A stretch of 64,000 nucleotides of DNA from assembly GCF_003589595.1 (NCBI RefSeq), contig NW_020653855.1, positions 1,079,912 to 1,143,911 on the forward strand, given 5' to 3'. Shown piece after piece: positions 22,759-35,600 of the stretch. Below the pieces are notes generated by a model that ran no database searches, was not told the DNA's origin, and saw nothing but the letters and a program-made list of their open reading frames with translations. The number at the start of each line of letters is the position of its first letter. Within the stretch, counting starts at the first letter, position 1. The translations under genes and the position numbers were made by a program. The stretch comes from Hyposmocoma kahamanoa (Eukaryota > Arthropoda > Insecta > Lepidoptera > Cosmopterigidae).

Positions 22759-23964
22759 CCACGGCTTCTATTTCAGAAGCGATAGGTGAAACCATTTGCC
22801 CACCACGGCTTCTAGCAGGAGCAGAAGTGAACAAAATGAAACCAAATTATTTTTAAAATGTAACACAATTTTATTTACTAAATAACAAATCCAGAGCATT
22901 ATGGCACAGTTAAAAAGGGCATTGGATTTACTCCAGGAATCAATTCTTTCTTGAACTTACAAACTATACATGGCGACTAGAATTTAAAAATATATATATA
23001 TAATTCACTGGAAAAAGACGATATTATTGCATGGTGGTCACTATAGACTTTTTTTTTAAGGAAATTCTAGTCGACATTTTTATATATATTTGGATTGTTA
23101 GTGCAAAAAGATACGCAAACAATCATGGTTCACTTGGTGGAAAGTGATTATCGCCCGTATTATGTTCACAGTGCCAATTACCCGAGCGGAGATTCGTAGG
23201 GATAGCTGTTAATACTTATTATTAGGGCTGTGATACCCAGACGTTTGCACTAACAAAACAGAAATTCTTATATTGGCAGTACTAAAGCATTAAAAATCTA
23301 ATTATTAAAAAAAACTCTATAATATACCTAACAGTAATATGTAATCTACCTTATGTGTAAGGTAGCTATTATTTCGTGTAAATATGTACTTTTTTTAATA
23401 ATTTATGTGGAAGTATTTAGAGGTAGGATGTTGAACATTTTTCTTATTTATTTTCTATGTTTTGAATTTGGTGATATCTAGTACAAATCGACAGCATGCT
23501 GTAGAATGTAGATAAATTCAAAGATTAAAAATTTTTAAATTTCTTCTAACATCTGACATCAATATACAAACAGACAAAAAAAAATATTTGCACATCCGCA
23601 ATTAAATTACCACATACAACAATAATTTCCCAAATTCCCCTGAATATCTGCCCCAGTGGGGATTTCGGGACAAAAAATCGGAAATTTAAAACAAATCCAA
23701 TAACCTCGTTAGTAAATATAATTAATATCTCTATTTTGTAAATAAAAATTTATGTGATTGCAGGTTTGTAGTGTAAATAATATTTTTAGAATATTCAAAC
23801 AATTGTAATTACAACTATAAGTGTTTTGTTTTCTTGTAAGCAAGGTTTTTCTACAGGCTAGTAAATTCAGTGGAAAATGAAACAGAAATATATCATTACG
23901 TACTTATTATACGATACGATACTTATACGGTATATTTTATTAAGAAGCATTTCTTAAGTGTCTA

Positions 23965-24060
23965 AGGGCACGTTCAAATTAGCGTGTCTGTACCGCTTCA
24001 GTAATTTTTAGTTCACTGACTGTGACTGCAAAAGTGGCGCGCGCTTGTAACGACGACGTC
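23965..24060 (-). repeat. Fragment of the GGGCGCCTTCA element
   Basis: AGGGCACGTTCAAATTAGCG and CAGTAATTTTTAGTTCACTG match the reverse complement of the right end of the element at 27019-27922. Confidence 0.6.
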
Positions 24061-24639
24061 TAATTTTAAGGTGACTTTGATTATGTCAGATAAAAATATC
24101 AGAGAACAAGAAAAGTTGTTTTAGTTTCACTATCTAATCAGTGGGGGTTTTGCGAATGGTTCCCGAAAACCCCATAGAATTAATTACCTTGCTTCCGCAG
24201 ATATTTCGATTACTTTTCCATATATAGCTGCTCAAGCGTATTTTAACTAGTACAGTCAAACAACATGCTCTGCTTTAAATCGAACATTCAAGTTCAAATC
24301 AATAACAAAGGACTGAAGTAGAAAATGTGAAACTGAGAGTGTTGTTGACAATATATTAAGGCAAGAATTTGGACAAAAATTCTATAAAATTGATTTAGTA
24401 ACAAAAATTACACATTTTATATAATTTATCGTAAAAAAATCGAAAACATTTTTAGTAAATATATATGTTTGTAAATAATGATTTTTTGTGATTGTGATAA
24501 TGTAAATTTAGTTTTAATTTGTAAATAAAGTTGTTACAAAAAGGTAAGTAAACAATTGTAATTACAGTTATAAGTGTTTTGTAGAATAATTTCATCGCTA
24601 CCTACAAGGGGCGAAGGGTAACAATAATAATGATCCAGA

Positions 24640-25130
24640 CGACCAATTGACGTGGTCTCAAACTAGGGAATTCCATGAGTGCCAGAGCAACGAAGGTCAC
24701 TCTAAGGCATCCCAAAACACCCTGATTAGAACCAATTAAGACAAGTTAATTCCCAATTTGGTCCAACCGAGAATCGAACTAGGGGGTTGATTCAGAACCT
24801 TACGATAACTCAGTTGTCGACAACACAACACCCGCATCGAACCTCAAACTGTCGTATTCGAAACCGAACCGAAATGACGCCACTCCCGTACCATTACTCG
24901 AACTTCTCGACCGGCAAAGGCTACGAATGTTATTCAGAACTCAGCTTTCGAATGAAAGTAAAAGAAAATGGAAAGTAATGCATTCCTAGGCGCTGTTCGA
25001 CATTCACCCTTCGATTCGAGAATGATATCCAATCGACAGATTCGGTTAAAATATCGAAGAGTTCTGAATCGGGATCCTGGACATCCAGCGCCCATAAACC
25101 GTTGCGCCACCGAGGTCGTCTGAACACGAT
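24640..25130 (-). repeat. tRNA-derived SINE split by a small TIR element
   Basis: On the - strand the head GACGACCTCGGTGGCGCAAC is near 25120, and the box B region with the body resumes near 24790 (TAGTTCGATTCTCGGTTGG). Between them, about 24790-25068, lies an insert with ends GATTCAGAAC and GTTCTGAATC. Confidence 0.6.
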
Positions 25131-26586
25131 TCACATTAGTTATTCACTTTTGTTTGAATACCGCCGTCTGTACCTTCTACATTTGTTTCCCTTCACATAG
25201 CTACCCTCCGCCATTCCTGCTTATACTTAAAACCTAAGTCAAATAAATCTAAATTCTAACTGAAAAAATAAAATTTTACAACTTTATACCTATAAAGGAG
25301 TTACCACATTTACCCACACGGAATAGCATTAAGCCGGCCAGAGTTTCATGTTCATCTAAAAAGAGCAGCGTGCAGGACCTTCGCTTTTATTGTATACTTT
25401 TTCTTTTTCTCTTTTTTTTTAAGTAAATTAACTTTTTTTATAATAATATCAAGCGACGGGACGAATTACTGCGCCCATCACCCTGAGACATAAGTTGACA
25501 AGTCCCATGTGCCTGTAATTTCACCAGCTTGCTCAAGACCACTCCCTGGCTTGCTTACGATAAGAACAAGTCCATATGTGTTTCAAATATTCTAAGTACT
25601 GTTATATTATAAGCACGGCAGTACCTAACCTTGGAGCAAAGATAGTCAACGATGGAAGATGCCTATACAGTCGCACCTTAAAGGTCCTCAGGTTGTATGT
25701 GCTCGTAAACACTGTCGCAGGCAAGGACTTCGCTTCTGGGCTGTGCGCATAATAAAAGATGACGGTCTGAATACCAGCTCAAGCCAAATCCAAGCATCAA
25801 TAGATGTGGCGACCCCCTAATTTTACAATAGTTGGATTCAGCATGTGCACTGCAGGGCATCGACTGATCTTGAATGTGGAAACTTTGACTCCGCTCTCTC
25901 TTCATCTAAATTTGCCCCGCCCTCGCCCGATCACTACAGTTTTTTAATTTTTAACCGCCAACACAAAAGAGGGGAGTTGTAAGTTTGAAGCCTCCGACTT
26001 CAAAATATGGAGGTTGTCAATTCGGCTACGCGATTACAACACTTGTGAACTGATTTCGGTGATTCATCTGATGACGTGGTCTTTTTCCTGTGAGTTATAT
26101 AATTACTTTCATCCAAAGGTTGTCCAGCAGAAATCGCTTAAAGCGATAGGACTGTTATTGTTATTGATATGTACTGCATCTGTTTCCATTTTGGTGTACA
26201 TAAAGAAATTTTATATTGTATATTCTTTTTTTTTTGTTGGAAAAAATATTTTACCTCAAAGGGTGTCAAATTAGGGGATGAATACGGTTTATTGGATGTC
26301 ACCCACTTTTCGTTAAACGATTTCAATAAAACTAGGCAAAATAGATGTATTTGTACAAACTTTTGTGGTATGTTTTTTTCAAAATAGTTATAATTATGTA
26401 TATATGTGTTTGTCAGTCTGTGGCATCGTAACCCGTAAACGGATGGACAATATATACGTAATGTAACAAAAATCAAGTAATCTCAGTTCGTCCATTTCCC
26501 ATGAACATTTGAAGGCTGTACCCGGAAAGTGCAAAATTTATGATGCTAGAATCCAACTAAAAAAAACCTATTCTTCTCGTATTACC

Positions 26587-26684
26587 CTAATTGTCCGTGA
26601 TTCTTAGTTCTGCAAGCTCCTTCTCCTCGTCTACTTCATCTTCATCATCAGAACCATGGACTGATGCCGCGGGCGTTGTTCCTC
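26587..26684 (-). CDS. GlyS: GlyS last coding exon 17
   Basis: Acceptor TTTTAG, 98 nt, stop TAG. Completes an Arg codon and encodes [20 protein letters not shown] and a short Leu/Glu-rich end. SDDED fits a casein kinase 2 priming site. The ending agrees in kind with other insect glycogen synthases. An AATAAA on this strand lies at 26293-26288, inside repeat-like sequence. Confidence 0.93.
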
Positions 26685-29600
26685 CTAAAACAGAGAAATA
26701 CCACGATCGAATTACCGTGTAAGGCAGCTAAAAGTTGACGGCATAATTGCAGTTAATGCGTGAAGGTGATAACGACTTCACGTGATAACTGCATGCAGTC
26801 AATCAGCTACATGAAGTCGACTGCATGCAGTTAATGCACGAAGTGATTATCCAAGACATCGACTGCATTGATATGAAAAAATACAATTTAAAAACGTGTC
26901 GTGTTTAATAGTGAGAAACTGATTTGTGATAATATAACTACTTATAGTAATTAGTGTTCATAATTAATATATTTTACAATTGCTATATACCTACATGAAT
27001 CGTGACAATTGTCATTTCGGGCGCCTTCAAATTAGAAGCTAATAGAAACGCCACAGTGTCACATTTGACACATTATTAACTGATTAACACATTTTCGTAT
27101 TATATTTAGCGCCACAGTCGTGACATGCGCACGCCATCTTTGCAGTCACAATTGGGCTAAAGTGTTGTAAACGACATTGATTTTTTTTTTACAATAGTAC
27201 TGTAGCGAATCGCGGCAGTATATTTTATAGACTTTTCAACAGTGTAGTTTTATACTGAAATTCTTAATTTAAATGTAATTAATTTTGGCGTCTTTTTCTT
27301 TAGTTTTATATTGAAACTCTTAAATGTCGTGTAAATAAATTGTAAACTCGTTTCCAAGGCCAAAGGAACTTCACTCTTCAATGGCACCCACCCGAACACT
27401 AATTGCTACAATCCGCTATAATTACTTTAAATTGGATGCTGATAAACAATAACGTGTCATTGTTTTTGATAGTTTATTCTAAAAACTTGTAAAAAACTTT
27501 TGATGTTGTCACCTCAGGAACGATGAATTGTTGTAATTTATTACTATAATAAATATAACAACAACAAGCACAACTGCAAATGTTTTCATTTTACAAGTAA
27601 ATTTTAGAACAAAATATCAAAAAAAGCGTCCGAAGGGAAAAAATGTTTAGGTGCCATTTTCGCAAAACTATGATCATGTTGGTTGACACCTTATTGCTTA
27701 TCAACATCCAATTATACTAAAATATATTGTTTCATAATAAGATGCTACTTTCATGTATTAAAAATATTTGATTATCAAATTTAGTATCATTTAAAGAAAT
27801 ATAGCAAGAAAAAAAATGTGAATTACACCACTATTGCCGTATTGCGCTGACATCATCAATTAGTGAACTAAAAATTACTGATATTGAAGCGTTTCTACGA
27901 GCGTCTAGTATGAAGGCGCCCTAAGCGCGTTTACCCACTGCATCCGATTCGCATTCCTTCCAAATCCCAGACTACACAAATCTATAAAACTCGGTCCCAC
28001 TTCGGAAGTCGCTTGTGCACTTAAGTCCCATTCGAATCCGGGAAAATACGATATAGCTTGTACACTTAGAGATAAAATGACCCTTGTAACTTTCTAGGAT
28101 TCGGAACTGCTATGAAACGGACGTCGTGCGCGAACGCTCTAAGTCTAATTAAATCTATTGAAAGATGAACAAAACACTAGTGAAAATTGCCTAAAGGTCC
28201 TAAAACGCGTCAAAAAACCTATCTACCTAAAAATCTATCTACATAGTAACCACATCAAATACATAAGAACCAACCACCGTAATTCAAAATATAACTTTAA
28301 AAACTCGCATAATACACAAACCAGCACATTGAGCGGAACACTTTAGTAGCTGTAGAGATCCTTGCGAAAGAATTCGTCCAGGCAAGAACTGCCACCTTAC
28401 CTATTTCTGCCGTCAAGCAGTAATGGGAGCATTATAGCGTAAGAGTGAAATTACAGGCATATGGAACTAGTCAACTTATGTCTCAGGATGAGGGGCGCCC
28501 GTCAGGTCTTTGCGCTGCCACTGCTATGGACAGGCGGGTCGTTTACCACCAGGCGCACGACTGGTTCGTCCCGTCACATGGCGCCATAAAAAAATGGGAA
28601 AATAACAAAATTTTGTTTACTATTATAAGATTACGTTATAAGTCAACTTAACAATGGGACCTACGCAACTGTGCCAAAAATAACCGTAAATCAATTGTTC
28701 TATTTCTTGAAGTTTACAAATACAGATATATGTATTTTGTTTTTTAAACGTTTCCTGAAAGGCGGTCAGTCTTAATCGATTGTAAAAATAAGAAAAGGAA
28801 AAATCAATGTTATCCATAGCATAATTCGTGAGCTGTACACAGCTGTACAACATAAATATTGACAGTTAGTGATGGGAATTAACTGTCGATAGATATCGAT
28901 AAATTTTTTTTTATTCATGTCACAGTTTTGGTTTAACCCGGCTTCATGACCCTAAGGTGTACCAAAATTATTGAGGATAAACATCACTTGCTCTTGGAGT
29001 GTGTTCGGATGGAACACATCAAGGTGCAGTTATTTGCACAGTTTGCTTTTTGTACATTTAATGTTGGTTGATTTCAATCCTATTTGTCTGAACCAACTAG
29101 TAGTGCCGCGAAGATTTGGTATACATGCTCATGTTCAAAGCCCCGTAATAAATATAGTTAAAAAAAATAAGAATAAGCAGTGTTTTTTGCAAAGTCTGGT
29201 CCAGTCATTTTACTTTTTATTTTAGGTCAAGTTTGAAAATAAAAAAATTGTCAACTGTAATTTTTTCATTTATTTGTTTTGATTTCATAATTAATGCAAT
29301 AAAAGTGTTTCTATTATATTTTAATATAGGTTCGTCGAATGGTTCGGTTGTAAATATCTTAAAGGTTTTTATTGTTATTTTGTAAAATAATAAGTGGAAG
29401 TTCTTTTCTTGTAAATGAAAACTTTAATTTAATCAGCCGACTGTAAAAAAGGGAAAATATTCTCAATAAGACTGTATTATTTTTGTGTGTGTATGTTTAG
29501 CAACTACTCCGACATTTGTGAGTGTGTTTGTGAAACCATATGTGAAATGTTACTATTTTGATCCGCTAAATGTGCCGGTACGTGTATATTCAGAAAAACA

Positions 29601-32600
29601 GAAACATAACCCAGAAACCTTTAAGTTCTTTCGCAGTTTTCAGCAGAGTCGTTTAATTTCTGAATTAACTGATCAATTTGTTCCGCCATAGCCTGATTTA
29701 GAGGTTCAATAAAATCACTAGGCGTTCTATAATCCTCCTGCGACTCGGTAAAGGGATCTTTCTTCTTAAATGAAACTTCAATATCTGATTCTGGGACATC
29801 AGTTATTTCCAGAATTTCAAGACTTTTCTGGACGTTGATTGCGTTTTTCTTCTGTATATCGATTTGGTGAACAGTCTGTGATATTTTGTCCGTGGTTTCT
29901 TTTTTTGGTTCTCGCACTGATGATGTTATACGATCTTCGGTGACAGGGTGATTTTTTTTTGGGAAGAAATATTACAGGTCAGTTTCTTTCTTTTACTACA
30001 CTTGGTCTCAAACTAGGTTTTTCACACAAGGACATGGACCACACAGATTGCAAGTGAAATGACAGTCACATGGGAGTTGTCAACTTATGTCTCAAGGCGA
30101 CGGGCGCAGTGGCAGTGTCCCTCATCTTTGCGATTTAAAGCTCGAGTGCCTCCACAACTGCTATGGACAGGCGTGTCGCTTACCATTACGCGCACAAATT
30201 GTTCGTCCCGTCCCTCGGTATCATAAAAAAACTAAAATTAATTTAAAAAAGCTGTTAACTCCCTACGTGGCCGAACAGTTACCAACCCACGCAGAGGTCC
30301 CAGATTCGATGCCCGGGCCAAGAGAAATATTTGTATCGCCTACATTTATTTCTCTCGTGAATTTGGGTGTAATTTGTGGTTGTCATCGTTATTATGGTTT
30401 TTGTTGTTACATCTTTCATTGCACACCCGTTTAACCACACTTATCGTATTAAGCCGGTTCTCCATTGACGCGGCCGTTCGCGCGCTAGTTGTTTCTAAAC
30501 CAAGACAAGCCGTCGTCGGCATGCGTACGGACGCGGTTGGAAATTCGCAAATCGTTGCCGACCTGTGGCGAGTCGCTTTCGTACGAACCTACTCTTACAT
30601 TCACGGACATAGACCTTTATCTGTCTAGCTTAAAGTGATTCTGCGTTAGTCATTGTGGTGACTCCCTTACCGGGAGTTGAACCCGGCTAGATTCAAACCA
30701 GCGCCTTCAGATACCGTGCCTGATGCTCTCCCAACTGAGCTATGGAATGAACTAGCAGACCTTACTATTTTTTCCAGTTTCGCGCACTTTCCGGTAAACG
30801 ATTTCCATAAAATTTAGCAAATAGACGTGACTCCACGAACTTTTGAGGTCGGTTGTGCTTTACAGGATAAAAATACTTACTGGAATGAGTGGGGCTGGGT
30901 GGTTCCGAGATGGGTCGTGGATAGTTGAACTGCTTGCCGAGGTCCCGGTCCATATGGTCCACGTAGTCCGGGTACACTATTTTCAACGCCTGTGCACGCG
31001 CTTGCCGGTAGTACTGCAAAAGATACAGACATCTTTAGTGTACGGACTACATTGCTTGATGTTCAGCTTGCTTAATTACTGAAATATAACAGTGAAAGTA
31101 TTGAATCAATCGCTTTGGAGAAAATATATAGTAAAATTGAGGAATACACGGTGTGAAAATACGATTCCTAAAAATGATAATTTTTACGATAGAAAAACAA
31201 AAACACAAAAATTACCTCGAAATTTTGCAAGGAAACCGCTGTATTCAATAGGTATTTTACATATACCAAATTTTTTTTATATACACTTCCGGACATATAA
31301 CTCGAGCCACCACACATTTTCAGTATTAAGTGACCTAAGCTTAAACAATGTTTGATTGATCAAAAACTTATGCAATTTGGAAACTAGTATACTAAACGTC
31401 TTTTCCATAAGTCCTTATTGGAAATTTGGATGTGCAAAACCGGGGAGAAAACTTTTTCTTCGATGGTAACCTATTTTTGTATTCTAGTCCTTTACGACAA
31501 AAATGCGAGGTGGCTCTAATTATGTGTCCGGGAGTATATATCAACTAAACTAAATAGAACACGTATAGTATACTATATACATTTTTCAAATGGCTTTGAT
31601 TTTGTATGTAAAAAAATTATTTCTGAAATAAAGCCAATGTCCCTGTCGCTCGATCCAAGCAAAATGAACCGCATCAGTACGGGAAAAATTTGAATTCCAG
31701 CTGAGGTACTATTACTCTTAATAGCTTTAGTAGGAGTCATCGAGTATATAACCAGAAATAGAGACGAAATAAGGGCCATATATTCCTGGTAACACATTAG
31801 CGATATAGCTCTTATAAATATCAACTCCCGTTTGCACTGAAATATAGACAGGCCAACTACTGACCCGTGTCTCCGTATATTCCAAAAAATATTCTGTATT
31901 TATTGTAATAAAGATAATATCTCTAACAATGCCGTGCAGTTCTATTCGGTGGTGTGGGAAAAACAGCAAAACATCTAATTACAAAACAAACGGAATCACA
32001 TTTCATCGGTAATTAAATATGTAACTTTGCAATCTTCGTCCATTATAGCAAAGCTCAAGATAACTGGTCGATTTGAAGTGAAACAATTGACGACACCCGT
32101 CAATTGTTTCGAACTCGGGCTAGCCAATCGGAGCACAGTTGTCACAGTAAAGATATGGCAGAATAGTTTTCAAACAAATTAAATGACATTTCGTCTCTAT
32201 TTCTGGTTACATACTCGATGGTAGCAGTAGAGCACCTTGTGAAAGAGTTCGAGTTTAGGGAATTACTGCCACCTTACCTATTTCTGCCGCCAAGCAATGT
32301 CAGCTTTACTGCGTTCCGGTTTTGAAGGGTAAGGGTGCTGGTGAAATCACACGCACATGGGACTTTTCAACTTATAGCAGAGCCTATTAGATCATTGCGA
32401 TTTAATGCTCTGAGTACCATCAGGCGCATGACGTGTTCGTCTGTCACTTGATATTATACAAGAAAAGCTACTTTGCTGAAAACGAACCTTGCTTAAAAGC
32501 AACATAGCGTAAACTGTCACGCATCCTTGAGACACTCGCGTGCTGATTTTGATTCAAAACGGAATCGAACCGATCGGGTAGTCTCTAAATCAGACTGGTT

Positions 32601-35600
32601 TCCGAGCGAGAAGATGAACCTGGTTCCTACTATATCTTTCTAATTTGTGAGTTAAATCAACTATTGTTCCGATTAGAAATGTCAAAAGTTTCCGATCGGC
32701 CAGTTGTGAATCGCAATTATGCGCCTCGACTCGGAAGAGACGCAGTTTCCGATCGGGAAAGGCAATCCAAATGAAGCTGTCGGTCTCCCTAACAATTTTG
32801 GTAATGTATTTAAAAAAAATTAATTTCTTGTTTTACACCGTGAAGAAACTTTAAAAGACTTACGATGCCAAGATTTCTCCAGTCCAAAAGATCAGATAAC
32901 CTCTCCGTTCTGTTTCTCTGGATGATACGCTGTCTTCGCGTCAATCTATAAAGTAAATTTAAAAATTTTGAAACTTAAAATAGAATACAAAAACTATTAG
33001 GGTAGTAGCCACCTTACCTATTTCTGCCGCCAAGCAGTAATATACGCATGACTACGTTCCAGTTTTGAAGGGTAAGGGTGCTGGTGAAATTACAGGCACA
33101 TGGGACTTGTCAACTATGTCTCAGGGCGCAGTGGCAGTGCCCCTAAAATCTTTGCTATTTAAAACTCTGAGTGGCACTGTAACTGTTATGGATAATCATG
33201 TCGCTTATAAAATAAAAAAAATAAAATTATATTATGTTAGTAGTAGAGTAATAACGCACACACTCAACATAGCCCCGCACTAGGGAAACCCTGTGTCGCG
33301 GGTGGTATGGACACACACATAGACAAATTACAAATTACACCCAAACTCACGAGAGAAATAAATGTAAGCCATACAAACATTTCTCCCAGTCCGGGAATCG
33401 AACCTGGGACCTCTGTGTGGCAGTCCGGCATGGTAACCGTTCGGCCACGGAGGCAGTACAGTTAGTTATGTAAGATTAGTTCACGATTGTGGGCGTGTGA
33501 GGACGAAGGATTTTGATACCTTTTCTTCTATTAGTTTGTTATTCAGTCGTTAGATGCAACTATAAGGGTGCGTTCTCATAATGTCGTGACGACAAATTGT
33601 CGTGCAGATTAAAGTGTCGTGGCTTGTATATTTAAATGAAGTTGTTCACATATTAACTGTCGTTCACGAGTTTTTTGACTTTACTTCTATAGATACGAAT
33701 GGGAAGAGCTGGAATGACAGTCGTCTGACGACAAATAAAAAGTTACGATAAAAACGTGATGACAAATTATTATATATAAGTGAATTAGCTAGACACGACA
33801 TTCGTTCAACGATAAAGAAACGTCCACGACACAGTCACGACAGATAGTCGTGATATGGGAACAGGCTAGACGCGACAGTCGTCGAACGATAAATAAAACG
33901 TTCAAAGAGAATACGTAGATAGGAGGAATAAAGTGTTTATCACACTTTATTCACTAGTATGACATAAATACAGATTAAATACAACAAGAAAATCAAAACA
34001 TTTTTGTCATAGTAGTGAAGTGGCGCGGACTCAGCATATCGACTGTGAACTGGCAACCGGTACTATAACAATTTTGACAACTTTACATTGACTTTACAAG
34101 TGAAGAAAAAAATTGTTTGCGTCATTTATATAGATAGCATCTGGTTTAATAAACAAAAATACGTAGTTTACGTGTTAGAAATATATTTAAAAACTACGTA
34201 TTTTTATTTAACAAATCTATATAAATGAGGCAAACAATTTTTTTCTTCACCTGTGAAGTCAATGCAGAGTTGTCAAAATTGAGATTAGTACCGGTTGCCA
34301 GTTCACAGTCGATATGCCTAAGTTCACTAAGGCGCTGGTTTTCAGTCAGAATCAACAAGAGGTACTAAATCTGGAAGTTATTTGTAATAATAGATCTAAT
34401 AAACGACCAGGAGGGAATTTTTTAAATAATAAATGTAATAAAGTTAATAAAGTTATAAAGCAACCTAATGGGATAAGACAAAACGCGCACTGAGGATAAT
34501 AGTCGATACTAACTTGCTAAAGTCAAACATGAATTGCGCTAGCTGTTGCACAGAGCCTTCTAAACTAATGTAGCGCCGATCAACGACGTAGATGCCGTAC
34601 GACTGGGGATCCGCGATATGTTCTTGCATGAAGCAACCGAAACCTGTCAACAAATAAAAAAATTACTTGCTGTCTACAGCTCCATGTGAAAGAGTTCGTC
34701 CAGGGAAGTACTGCCACCTTATTTATTTCTACCGCCAAGTAGTTGAGTATTACGACAATAGTAATTAACACTATTGCAACTTTTCACCAGAAATTAACGC
34801 TAAGTCCAAACTCATGGTACCACGATTTCGTTTGACCAAGGTAAACAACTCTTTTATGGGGAACTGTATACGTTTTTACAATAAGATTCCGGAGCATACA
34901 TTAAGTTTATCATTTCCTAAGTTTAAAAACTACATTAAAAATATTTTGATCGAAAAATCATATTACAAAATTGAAGACTACGTGTTAGATAAAGATGTAT
35001 GGAAAGACGACACGGCTCCAGAATCCACACAAATTTGATTCAAAGTGTATTCCATTCAAAAGAGCAATCCCTAGAGTTTCTTGCTCGTTCTTCTCAGGGA
35101 GGTCAGCGTAGTGAACGAGCAGTAGCTTAAATGTGACGTTTTCAAGTGTAAATTTATTTTACCTATGGAATAAATAATCTTTGACTTTGACTGTGACTAA
35201 ACCTTTTAAATTTCAAACATACTAATGATTTTTTTTTTACTACAAGTTATTCATCATACTCGTAGTGACTTTTTGAAATGGGGTAAAATGACAGTTCAAT
35301 TTTTTTTATTAAGAGTGTTGACTTGGATACAAGTCCTTTGAGCCATGTCTTCGTTTAATTATCGGGATCCTCAATAAATATTTTCCATTGTGGTTTTTAA
35401 ATAGTCTTACGCAGCGGGAATCAATATTGAAGTTTTCAATTTCACTTAAATCACATAATTGTTACTTTATACACAAACTTAGAATTCGTAATTAGTGGAA
35501 TTTTCAGGATAAATTCTTTTATAACTTGGTTTAAAATGAGGAATACAGTGATAACTTTCTTCATCACTATTTCTTTCTTCGTATTTTCTTCATAATGTAC

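Larger units (their letters stand above)
16425..26586. other. Convergent intergenic region, repeat-filled
   Basis: No gene is supported between the two stop codons. It holds the 3' end of the acidic protein gene, the hAT-like element, two large repeat copies, an RTE remnant, SINEs and MITE 22503-22758. Stretches 21500-22270, 22760-23960 and 25140-25440 are AT-rich with nothing recognisable. Confidence 0.6.

Noticed and set aside
26138..26476. 112-residue - strand ORF after the GlyS stop
   Set aside because: Phe/Tyr/Ile/Cys-rich translation of AT-rich repeat-like DNA, without a splice link.
29485..29691. + strand ORF overlapping the candidate GlyS alternative exon
   Set aside because: Shadow of the - strand frame, with AT-rich chance composition upstream.
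30660..30760. tRNA-like sequence on the - strand
   Set aside because: Box A- and B-like words are present, but the stems do not pair well and a repeat tail follows. Treated as a SINE relic.
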